Source of the DNA: DASUGM01 sp036274055
GTDB taxonomy: Bacteria; Acidobacteriota; Vicinamibacteria; Vicinamibacterales; SCN-69-37
Length of the DNA: 32,711 nucleotides
Assembly (NCBI GenBank): GCA_036274055.1
Contig: DASUGM010000076.1
Span: forward strand, 1-32,711
Direction: 5' to 3'
In this document: one piece after another, positions 24,301-31,600 of the stretch
How the letters are laid out: every line of letters begins with the position of its first letter
Position numbering within the stretch: the stretch's first letter is position 1
The notes under the pieces: generated by a model
The model's input: the letters and a program-made list of their open reading frames with translations, nothing else
Database searches by the model: none
What the model was told of the DNA's origin: nothing
Program-made: the position numbers and the translations under genes

Positions 24301-24477
24301 ACCCGCAATGCCGCGCTCGGCCGGGGCTCGTTCCAGCTTCGCCTCGAGCTCTACAACGTGTTCAACTGGACGAACTTCGATCTGCCCGATAACTTTCTCG
24401 GTTCGCCGACATTCGGGCAGATTCTCTCGGCCGGCGCGCCGCGACGGATGCAGCTCGGGCTGCGGTATGACTGGTAG
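21313..24477 (+). CDS. TonB-dependent receptor, Oar-like, with carboxypeptidase-regulatory-like domain
   Basis: This is a complete protein of 1054 residues. The signal peptide (MVFTFLLAVALPASA, cleaved before QTNG) is followed by a carboxypeptidase-regulatory-like beta sandwich (about 28-105, with GRVIDTQGSVIAGAQVMV and GTYRVEISQNGFRK). The plug (about 125-255) contains the typical ANLPLDGRNFLDLTLLAPG and VNVVTRSGTNMFRGAAYDYV. The remaining residues form the barrel and end in ...GLRYDW, with a terminal aromatic residue. GGGAGAGG just upstream supports the ATG at 21313. It is divergent from the radical SAM gene by 77 nt. These receptors bring large ligands across the outer membrane; the ligand is unknown. 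It resembles the receptor at the left edge in type but not in detail. Confidence 0.93.
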   Translation: MLRRARMSMVFTFLLAVALPASAQTNGRIQGRVIDTQGSVIAGAQVMVEGDGNGVRATTQTDENGWFSVAALAPGTYRVEISQNGFRKHVQTATLRVNQALRFDVALQVGGAVETVTVNAASASFDRVTPMLAFRMDPEHIANLPLDGRNFLDLTLLAPGTAPAAQGSAGSVRGDFALNVSGAREDANVYLLDGAYNVDPKLNGVAVRPPVDGIREFEVVTSTPDASFGRSAGAQVNVVTRSGTNMFRGAAYDYVRVGALNARNYFAPKDEDAPDYNRNQFGTAMGGAIKKDRLFFFADYEGTRLTEGLTRVTNVPTLAERNGDFTQSLLPTPRDPFTGQPLPFIPDFAQNPIGRSIAALYPEPNRSTPFANYVSSPESTDDVNQFDLRVDARREGKALTARYSFSDRNFFEPFAGSTFSAVPGYGNDVPRRAQNLVVTGTRPFGSRILNEARVGMTHISGGVTQQGQGTSINQLVGLPDLSSDPRDWGLSFISVQGFSPLGHEYNNPQENTTSLWQFGDTLTWSRGKHFLKMGGELRVINQEAFRDVQARGLLNFTNFAFTGNALADLLLGLPSVTVGATLDNPQNLSTTSAAFFLQDSVSLSPTVTVTAGLRYELNTPPVDENDRVTLYDPATGQLVPAGTNGMPRGGYVSDTNNFAPRLGAAWSVRPDTIVRGGYGISYDQAALAPNEFLYFNSPYFDLNTYFSVGAPVNYLLTLNDPFPANFPLFVPDSATSVQRDLKTGFLHHWNLNVQRQLGATRSIEVSYVATRGRNLIAARDINQPAPSPVVPNLRPNPLFADIIAIESRARSSYNALEVQLDQRLNRGVAFTAAYTLGKSMDDASGFFSSTGDPNFPQDSNNPSEWARSNFDVRHRLAMSGTWQLPFGTDRKWLNDGGLAATCLGNWDIHAILALQAGRPFTVAVHPDIDRSNTGRKSLGFGFNDRPNQSGDADVASPDELQWFNTAAFSFPEFGTFGNVGRNTLEGPGYKNLNLALTRNAALGRGSFQLRLELYNVFNWTNFDLPDNFLGSPTFGQILSAGAPRRMQLGLRYDW

Positions 24478-24495
24478 AGGGAGTGCTGACTGAGA

Positions 24496-24600
24496 GCTGA
24501 GTGAAGAGCGCTTGCCAGGAGCGAAGCACAGGGAGAAGCGCGAGAAAAGCAAGAGAGGTTCTCATGCTCTTCTCATGCTTTTCCCTGTGTTTCTGATCTT
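24496..24600. repeat. Hairpin element D with 9-nt phased arms
   Basis: The left arm starts GCTGAGTGAAGAGCGCTTGC, has CACAGGGAGAAGCGC, and runs GAGAAGCGC GAGAAAAGC AAGAGAGGT in 9-nt phase. The right arm (about 24560-24600) is its imperfect complement up to TTCCCTGTG. It is closely related to the left arm of the element at 12631-12759. It lies 18 bases after the receptor stop and could terminate that transcript. The remaining 120 bases before the next gene hold nothing recognisable. Confidence 0.78.
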
Positions 24601-24720
24601 GTAATCTCGTTTTTGCAGTTTCGATTTCGTCCGTCGGTGGCGAAGATCGTCCGTCCCTCCCGCGCCTGACTCCGCATTGGCCGCGTTCCGTGCGGCCCGG
24701 CTTTTGCTCCATTCCTGCGC

Positions 24721-26622
24721 ATGCCGCGACCGACCAATCGATTCGTCGTCGCCACACTGGCGGTTACAGTTTCGCTCGGGCTTGCGAGCGCGGCGTATCA
24801 GGTCACGCTTGGCGGTCCGTTGCCCGGGCCGCTGCCGATCTTCCCGCGGAACAACTGGTGGAACCTCGACGTGTCGAGCGCGCCGGTCGACCAGAATTCC
24901 GCCAGCTACATCGCGTTCGTCGGCACGACGCGACGGATGCATCCGGATTTCGGCGGCCAGGAATCACCAGGCAGCGTCGCGATCTACGGCTTTCCCTATG
25001 CCGTTGTCGACAGCGCGGTGCCGAAGCAGGCGGTCCAGTTCCGCTGGCCCGGCGAAAGCGACGGCGTCGATCGCGCGACCAACACCAGCATTCCGTTCTA
25101 TCCGATTCCCGCCGAAGCCGCGACGCAAGCCCATTGGATCGAGGGCGGCCAACCCGGCAACGTCGATTTGCGATCGACCAGCGATCGCCACCTGATCATC
25201 GTCGATCGCGATCGTCGCCATCTTTACGAGCTCTACAACGTCTTCTTCGACGGCACGAAATGGAATGCGGGATCGGGGGCGTTCTTCGATCTCAACAGCA
25301 ACGGACGGCGGCCCGATGGCTGGACCTCGGCGGACGCGGCCGGCCTGGCGATTCTGCCGGGTCTGCTGACCTACGAAGACGTCTACGGCCCGGACGAGAT
25401 CACGCACGCCTTGCGCGTCACGGTGCGGGCGACCAACGGCTACGTCTTTCCGGCCTCCCACACCGCCGGCTCGACGGCGGGCGCGCTGCCGATGGGCGCA
25501 CGGCTGCGCCTCAAGTCGTCGGTCAGCCTCGCCGATTTCAGCGCGCCGATGCAGAAGATCTTCCGCGCGATGCAGCGCTACGGATTGATCGTCGCCGACA
25601 ACGGCAGCGACCTCTACGTCAGCGGCACGTTCGACACCCGCTGGAACAACGACGTGCTCAATCCGGCGTTCGCGGCGATCCGCGGCGGCGACTTCGAGAT
25701 CATCAAGCTCGGTTATCAGCCGCCGGCCCAGGTGCCGGCGAACCTCGATCTCGACGCGCGATCCGATCTCACCGTCTACCGGCCGTCGACTGGCGAGTGG
25801 TTCACGTCCTATTCCTCACAGGGTTTCGGTTACACGGGATGGACGTCGTACCAGTGGGGAGCGACGGGCGATCGCCCGTTGTCTGCGGATTTCGACGGCG
25901 ACGGCCGCATGGATCTCTCCGTCTACAGGACCGGTAACGGCACCTGGTACGCGCGCCTGTCGTCGTCGCAGTACGGATATGCCGGCTGGATCGCGTACCA
26001 ATGGGGATGGCCGGACGACCTGCCGCTGTCGGCGGACTTCGACGGCGACGGCAAGAGCGACTTCGTGGTCTTCCGGCCGTCGACGGCGACGTGGTACGTG
26101 CGCTTCTCGTCCGCGCAGAACGGCTCGCCCGGCTGGCAGGCGTATCAGTGGGGCGCGCCGGGCGACGTGCCGTTGAGTGCCGATTTCGACGGCGACGGCA
26201 AGGCCGATCTCGTCGTCTTTCGTCCGTCGACCGGCGAGTGGCTCGTCAAGTCATCGATCAGCAACTACTCAACGGCGACGACGTATCCGTGGGGCTGGGG
26301 CGGCGACCTGCCGATCGCCGGCGATTTCGACGGCGACGGCAAGGCCGATCTCGCCGTCTTCCGGCCGTCCACCGGCAGCTGGTATCTGTGCTTTTCGGGG
26401 GATGGATACAGCTACGCGACCGTGAAGGTGTATCAATGGGGCTGGCCGACCGACGTGCCGATCGCCAACGATCTGGACGGCGACGGCCGCGCCGATCTGA
26501 CCGTGTGGCGGCCGACCACCGGCGAGTGGTTCACCCGGTACTCGTCGCAGTCCTTCGGCTACACCGGGACGACGGTGTTTCAGTGGGGCGTTCCCGGCGA
26601 CATCCCGATCGGCAAACGGTGA
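24721..26622 (+). CDS. Exported VCBS/FG-GAP repeat protein with unclassified N-terminal domain
   Basis: The protein has 633 residues. The signal peptide is FVVATLAVTVSLGLASA. Residues about 35-335 form a globular domain opening with PIFPRNNWWNLDVSSAPVD that I cannot name; its conserved-looking Asn/Trp/Asp start and HTAGSTAGALPMGARLRL segment suggest a secreted enzyme or binding domain. From about 340 come six repeats with the calcium-binding-type DFDGDGKADL motif. Five of these begin at nucleotides 25888, 26035, 26182, 26323 and 26470, a regular 147-nt (49-residue) period with one step of 141. Each carries a following V.RPSTG.W strand. The first repeat (near 25747) is degenerate, LDARSDL. Such repeats build calcium-stabilised beta-propellers. 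There is no C-terminal sorting domain. Probably extracellular. Confidence 0.83.
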   Translation: MPRPTNRFVVATLAVTVSLGLASAAYQVTLGGPLPGPLPIFPRNNWWNLDVSSAPVDQNSASYIAFVGTTRRMHPDFGGQESPGSVAIYGFPYAVVDSAVPKQAVQFRWPGESDGVDRATNTSIPFYPIPAEAATQAHWIEGGQPGNVDLRSTSDRHLIIVDRDRRHLYELYNVFFDGTKWNAGSGAFFDLNSNGRRPDGWTSADAAGLAILPGLLTYEDVYGPDEITHALRVTVRATNGYVFPASHTAGSTAGALPMGARLRLKSSVSLADFSAPMQKIFRAMQRYGLIVADNGSDLYVSGTFDTRWNNDVLNPAFAAIRGGDFEIIKLGYQPPAQVPANLDLDARSDLTVYRPSTGEWFTSYSSQGFGYTGWTSYQWGATGDRPLSADFDGDGRMDLSVYRTGNGTWYARLSSSQYGYAGWIAYQWGWPDDLPLSADFDGDGKSDFVVFRPSTATWYVRFSSAQNGSPGWQAYQWGAPGDVPLSADFDGDGKADLVVFRPSTGEWLVKSSISNYSTATTYPWGWGGDLPIAGDFDGDGKADLAVFRPSTGSWYLCFSGDGYSYATVKVYQWGWPTDVPIANDLDGDGRADLTVWRPTTGEWFTRYSSQSFGYTGTTVFQWGVPGDIPIGKR

Positions 26623-26655
26623 ACGGATTCTGACCGACGCTGGTAAGCTTCGCGC

Positions 26656-27108
26656 ATGCCATGGATTGTCTTTGCTGTGGGTGCGGCGCTGGCGTGGGGA
26701 CTTTACGGGCCGATTCTGCATTACGGGCAGGTCACGCTCGGTAATCCGTTTCGCGCGCTCCTGTGCGTCGGGCTCGCGTACATGCTGGTCGGCGTTCTCG
26801 TGCCGGTCGTCGCGCTCGCTTCTCAGGGTCAGCTCGACGCGCGCGGCTGGACGATGGCCGGCGCGTCGGCGGCGCTGGCCGGCGGCGCGCTCGGCGCGAT
26901 TGGCGCGGTGTTCATCATTTACGCCTTTCGTGCCGGCGGTGTGCCCACCTACGTGATGCCGCTGGTGTTCGGCGGCGCGCCGGTGGTCAACGTCCTGCTG
27001 TCGATGGCGCTTCATCCGCCGAAGGCGGCACCGAATCCGATGCTGTGGGTCGGGTTCGTCCTCGTCGCCGCGGGCGCGGGAACGGTGCTGTACTACAAGC
27101 CTCAATAG
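26656..27108 (+). CDS. Small EamA/DMT-like membrane protein
   Basis: This 150-residue protein has about five hydrophobic helices: VFAVGAALAWGLYGPIL, LLCVGLAYMLVGVLVPVV, AGASAALAGGALGAIGAVFII, YVMPLVFGGAPVVNVLLSM and GFVLVAAGAGTVLYY. The GALGAIGAVFIIYAFRAGG and PLVFGGAPVVN segments resemble one EamA half-repeat of drug/metabolite transporters, so the protein is half the size of a full ten-helix transporter and would have to dimerise. The N-terminal AWGLYGPILHYGQ is also found in uncharacterised relatives. The function is unknown. It is 33 nt downstream of the VCBS protein, and its stop is next to a hairpin element. Confidence 0.78.
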   Translation: MPWIVFAVGAALAWGLYGPILHYGQVTLGNPFRALLCVGLAYMLVGVLVPVVALASQGQLDARGWTMAGASAALAGGALGAIGAVFIIYAFRAGGVPTYVMPLVFGGAPVVNVLLSMALHPPKAAPNPMLWVGFVLVAAGAGTVLYYKPQ

Positions 27109-27230
27109 TAGATTCTTGACGTGAAGCTGGTGAAGCAAGTGTAGCGAGTGAAGAAGAGCTTCGGTTTTTCAAAACCAGAGGTTTTCTACACTGCCCACAC
27201 TTGCTTCACTATCTTCATGTCGAGCATCTA
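27109..27230. repeat. Hairpin element E with 9-nt phased arms, between convergent genes
   Basis: The left arm (27109-27157) reads TAGATTCTTGAC, then GTGAAGCTG GTGAAGCAA GTGTAGCGA GTGAAGAAG in 9-nt phase. The right arm (27182-27230) is an inverted copy, including an uninterrupted 13-base match (GTGAAGCAAGTGT). A second small hairpin, GGTTTT-TC-AAAACC, sits in the loop at 27163-27176. The element starts right after one stop codon and contains the stop codon of the opposite gene (27228-27230), so it is well placed to terminate both transcripts. Confidence 0.8.
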
Positions 27231-28517
27231 TTTTGTTTTTCTCTCACCGATCACCCACAAATGCGAGCTGCTGCGGATGAACAACTGTCCGTCCGAGATC
27301 GCGACCGTGCTGAGACAGTAAGGGCTGCATCCGTCGCCCAGCGAGTTCGATGCGAGCAGTTCGAACTTCGGTCCGGCCGTGAACACCGACGTCAGTCCCT
27401 CCTGTTCCGTCGTCACGTAAATCTTGCCGTCGGCGAGGATCGGCGAGGCGCTGTAGGTGCCGGGCGGCAGACGCTCGGGGCCGTAGATTTGCGCGCCGGT
27501 CTTGACGTCGAGACAGAACACGACGCCGTTGTCGCCGACGACGTAGACGTACTTGCCGTCGCTCACCGGGGTCGGCACGTCGGGGCCGCGATCGAATTGC
27601 CACGCGATGTGGGTGGCGTTGATGTGGCCGCTGCCGCCGGGTCTGATCGCGGTGAGCGGATTGTTCCGGCTCGGCGAGACGATCAGGCCCGCCATGACCG
27701 TCGGCGAGGCGACGATCCGATAGTCGAATCGCTGCTCGGGGTTCAGGCCGTCGACGCGCCACAGTTCCCTGCCGGTTGCCGGATCGTGTCCGGTGACCGC
27801 GTCGCCGCCGGAGATCACGATCTCGGTCTTGCCGTTGTACTGAAGGAGCAGCGGCGTCGTATACGAATCCGGCGATTCGCGCTGCGCCGCCGTCGGCCGC
27901 TCGACGCGCCACAGCGTCTTGCCGCTCGCCTTGTCGATGCGCAGCACGTACGACGGGTCGTCGGTTTTCATGCCGTGCAGCACCTGGACGTAGAGGGCGT
28001 CCTCGTGCAGCAGCGGCGACGAGGCGTAGCCCCAGTTGAGGCCGAAACGGCCGTGGTCGGTCTGAATATCGCGCGACCACACTTCCTTGCCGCTGAAGTC
28101 GAACGACTTCAGGACGCCGACGCCGGTCATCACCCAGACATTGCGGCCGTCAGTCACCGGCGACGGCGACGACATGTTCTGTTTGCGCTCGATGTGGTTG
28201 CCGCCGGCGATCGGCCGCTTCCACACCGGCATTTTCTTGTTGCGATCGACCGCCCAGAGTTCCAGTTCACCGGTCGCGTTCGCGGTGGCGACGTTGAGGA
28301 AGATGACATCGCCCCAGATAATCGGCGTCGATCCGCTGTACGCGGGAAGCGCGAGTTTCCAGGCGACGTTCTCGGTGCTGCTCCATTTCACCGGCAGTCC
28401 GGTCTCGGCGCTGACGCCGTTGGCGGTCGGCCCGCGCCACGCCGGCCAGTTATCCGCGCACAGCACCACCGATCCGAGGCAGGTACACACCACCAGCGAC
28501 GAAACCCACTTGCGCAT
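27228..28517 (-). CDS. Exported PQQ-like beta-propeller protein
   Basis: The protein has 429 residues. The signal peptide MRKWVSSLVVCTCLGSVVLCA (possibly a lipoprotein, since Cys lies at -2 relative to DNWPAWRG; uncertain) is followed by the opening DNWPAWRGPTANGVS, which closely matches that of the protein at 7674-9911. Blade motifs include AVDRNKKMPVWKRP, SFDFSGKEVWSRD, RIDKASGKTLWRVE, GHDPATGRELWRVD and CLDVKTGAQIYGPE. The end, SSSHLWVIGERKTK, closes the propeller. It lacks the additional C-terminal domains of the first homologue. A TATAGA about 25-30 nt upstream (minus strand) could be its -10 element. Hairpin elements lie at both ends of the gene, as with 11440-12624. No catalytic function can be inferred. 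Confidence 0.87.
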   Translation of the reverse strand: MRKWVSSLVVCTCLGSVVLCADNWPAWRGPTANGVSAETGLPVKWSSTENVAWKLALPAYSGSTPIIWGDVIFLNVATANATGELELWAVDRNKKMPVWKRPIAGGNHIERKQNMSSPSPVTDGRNVWVMTGVGVLKSFDFSGKEVWSRDIQTDHGRFGLNWGYASSPLLHEDALYVQVLHGMKTDDPSYVLRIDKASGKTLWRVERPTAAQRESPDSYTTPLLLQYNGKTEIVISGGDAVTGHDPATGRELWRVDGLNPEQRFDYRIVASPTVMAGLIVSPSRNNPLTAIRPGGSGHINATHIAWQFDRGPDVPTPVSDGKYVYVVGDNGVVFCLDVKTGAQIYGPERLPPGTYSASPILADGKIYVTTEQEGLTSVFTAGPKFELLASNSLGDGCSPYCLSTVAISDGQLFIRSSSHLWVIGERKTK

Positions 28518-28556
28518 TTGAAAAGGCTCCCCGGGGAGATTCTATAAAAAGGGCGG

Positions 28557-28675
28557 TGTCAGGCCAAACAGCACACATGAAGGAGCACGAAGGAGTGGAG
28601 GATCATCAAGGAGCACCTTCGCAATCTTCAACACCTTCGTGCTCCTTCATGTGTGCTCTTTGGACATCACTCAGA
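28557..28675. repeat. Hairpin element F, containing a perfect 24-bp inverted repeat
   Basis: 28570-28593 and 28634-28657 are exact reverse complements (AGCACACATGAAGGAGCACG plus AAGG) around 40 nt, and imperfect pairing extends to about 28557 and 28675. The left arm has a clear 9-nt period: ATGAAGGAG CACGAAGGA GTGGAGGAT CATCAAGGA. The right end runs over the stop codon of the large permease gene (28667-28669). It is the best preserved member of the hairpin family and could terminate the permease transcript. Confidence 0.85.
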
Positions 28676-31600
28676 TCTCAGTGACGCCACCAGATTCATC
28701 CGCCGGACCGACCTTGTCGCGCCGATCGCGGAGAGAGCGCCGGCGGCTGCCACGGCCGCGACCCAGGTAAACGGCAACGCCGGAATCGCGCCGCCGCGGG
28801 CGACCAGCACCGGCGCGATCGCGACGATGGCGGCAGCGATGCCGATCGCAATGCCGGCGCCGACGACCGCGAGCTGCTCGCCGAGGACGACGGCGCGCAG
28901 ATCCGAGGCGGTGAAGCCGGCGGCGCCCAGCAGCGCCAGTTCACGGCGGCGTTCGAGCACGTTGCGGGCGATGATCGCGGCCAGGCCAAGCGTGCCGAGC
29001 ACCAGGCCGAGACCGCCGAGCGACTGGAAGGTCGACAGGTAGGTGTTTTCGACGCGATGAAAGGCCTCGAGCCGGACGGCGCTCTGCTCGATGTCGACGC
29101 CGAACTGATCGAGACGCTCTTCGAGCCCGCGGGTAATCGCGTCGAGCCGCGCCGGCGTCGGCGTCGACACGTCGGCGAACAGCACGCGATAGCCCTCGGT
29201 GTCCGGAAACAGTTCCAGGAACGCGGACTCTGCAATCATCAGCTCGCCCTGCAGGACGCTGTCGTCGAGCGAGGCGACGATCTTGAGCTGAATCGGCCGC
29301 GCCGTATCGGCGTCGATCGTGATGGTGTCGCCGACGCCGGCGTGCAGCACGTACTCCAGCGACGTGGCGTCGGCGATCGCCGGCACGGCGCCGTCGCTGC
29401 CGGCAGGACCGAGGAGACGCCAGGGATTCTGACGCTGGGCGTCCGATTCGGCGAGCGTTCGCGCGAACCGGAATCGGCCCGCTTCGATGAACCGGGGCGG
29501 CATGCCGAGGATGCGCGGACGTGTCGGCCGGTACAGGTTCAGGCAGCTGGCATCGTCACCGGGCCGCAGGCGCGCCGGGAACAGCGTGACGCCGTCGATC
29601 GGCAGGCCGCCGCCGCCGGCATCGAGGCCGAGAGCCACGCGGCCGTCGTCGGTGCCCGGATCGTGAACGAGCGGCAGCGCGGATTCGCCGATCAACGCGA
29701 AACCGCCGATGCCCGACGTCTTCCCGGCATCGACGTCGGTTCGCTTGCGGAATGAATCAACGGACACGAGCAGAAACACGGCCGCGGCGACCAGACCGGC
29801 AGAGGTGAGCGTTCGGCCCGGGCGCCAGCCAAGGTTACGGATGCCGAGGCCGATTGCATTCGATGGCGCCGCCGCACGACCGGGCCGGCCGAGCCACCAG
29901 CGGAGCGCCGCGAGCCCGGCGATCAGCACCAGCGCACCGGCGCCGAAGAATCCGCCGGCCGCCGGCAACTTCCCGGCGAGTGAGGCCGATGACAGCGCGA
30001 GCGCTGCGCCGACCGCGGCGACGGCGATACCACCGCCGCGCCGCCGCGTGACGCCGGGACCCAACGCCGCGCCGGTCAGCAGCGCGCGCGGCGACAGCGT
30101 CGCGAGCCCGCGCACCGTCAGCCAGATCGAAGTGAACGCGGCGGCGAGACCGCCGATCGCGCCAATTGCCAGCGAGACCGCGTCGACGTGCAGCGTCAGC
30201 GACGTGGTGCCAACGGCGCCGACCCACCACGTACGCAGTCCGTAGACCATCAGCGCCGCCCATGCGACCGCGAACGCGATGCCGGTCGCGACACCGGCGA
30301 CCGAGACCAGCGCGCCCTCGATCAGCGCGACACGTCGCACGTCGGCGATCGAAAATCCGATCGCGCGCAGGACGCCGATGTCCGCGAGACGCTGCTCGAG
30401 GCTCAGGCGGAAGAACAGCGCCGCCAGCAGCAGCGCCGACACCATCAGGAAGAAGCTGAAGTACGAGAAATACGCGCCGAAATCCGTGGCGCCCTGTGAC
30501 GCCGACAGATTCTGCCGGCGCGCGTCGACGACGGTGAAGCCCGACGTTGTCGGGTCGATGTGGCCGGTCAGCCGCGCCGCCAACTGCGTTGCCGCCGCGT
30601 CCAGGTCATCGCCGACCGGCAGCGGTCCGACGCGCACCGACGTCACGGCGCCATAGCGAGTGCGCCAGATCCGCTGTGCCAGCTCGAGGGGAATGAACGC
30701 CTTTGGCGTCGCGCGAAAGCGATCCCAGTACTTCTCGTCGCCGGGCCTGACCAGTTTCAGATCGATCGGAAACGGCGGATCCCAGTCGGCCACCGTCGCG
30801 GATTCGGTGACGCCGGGATATTCCGCCGACAGCCGGCGATCCGCGGCGATCCCTTGCATCGGGATGACGCCGGCGACGCGTATCTTCGTCCGCTCGGTGA
30901 CCAGCCTGCCTTCATCGGCCCAGCGGAAGTACTCGATTTCGACCTCGTCTCCAGTGTGGGCGCTGAGATCGCGCGCCGCCCAGTCGTTGAGGACAATCCC
31001 GTCCGGATCGGCGGGCGCGCCGCTGAGGCCGGTCACCATCGAGTACGGCAGAACACGGTCGCCGATCGTCAGGCGATTCGCCAGCCAGGTGAAGACGGAC
31101 ATCGACGGCCACTGCTGCGCATCCGCAGCTTGTCGGATCGCGGCGGCGGTCGTGTCGGAGATCAATCCCGCCGACGACTCGACGACAATTGTGTTCATTT
31201 CGGCGAGCTTGGAAACTTTCAGTCCCAGGTCAGCCGGGCCGACCGCGTCACGCAGCGCGGCCTTGACTGCGTCCGCGTCGACGCCGAACTCTGCCGTGCG
31301 CATCAACAACGTATTGACGCGTCCCGGGATTTCAAGGCGCTCCTGCAGACGCTCGAGGTCGACGAAGGCAGCGCGCACGGGACCCTGGCCGGGCGCGAGC
31401 GAGAATTCGCCCATCTCCTCGGGCATCAGCGTCGCGCGAACGTTCAGTCGCATCGACTGGCCGACGTCGTCTTTGGCCGACTGCAGCGAATCGAGCGGAA
31501 TGTCCGTGGGTCGCGCGACGCGAATGACGACGGAGTCGCCGGGGGCGGCGCCGAGTTCGCGCGTGAGATCCGGACTGAGCAGCACATCGCCTGGCGCCGG

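Noticed and set aside
25747..26490. DNA-level tandem repeat of about 147 nt
   Set aside because: It is explained by the coding of VCBS/FG-GAP protein repeats and conserves the reading frame.
27201..28547. Plus-strand open frame of 448 codons opposite the fourth beta-propeller gene
   Set aside because: Starts inside a hairpin arm and has shadow-like composition; the minus-strand gene has signal peptide and blade motifs.
28557..28675. CRISPR-like array
   Set aside because: The repeats are 9 nt, degenerate and arranged as an inverted pair, without unique spacers of constant size or cas genes.
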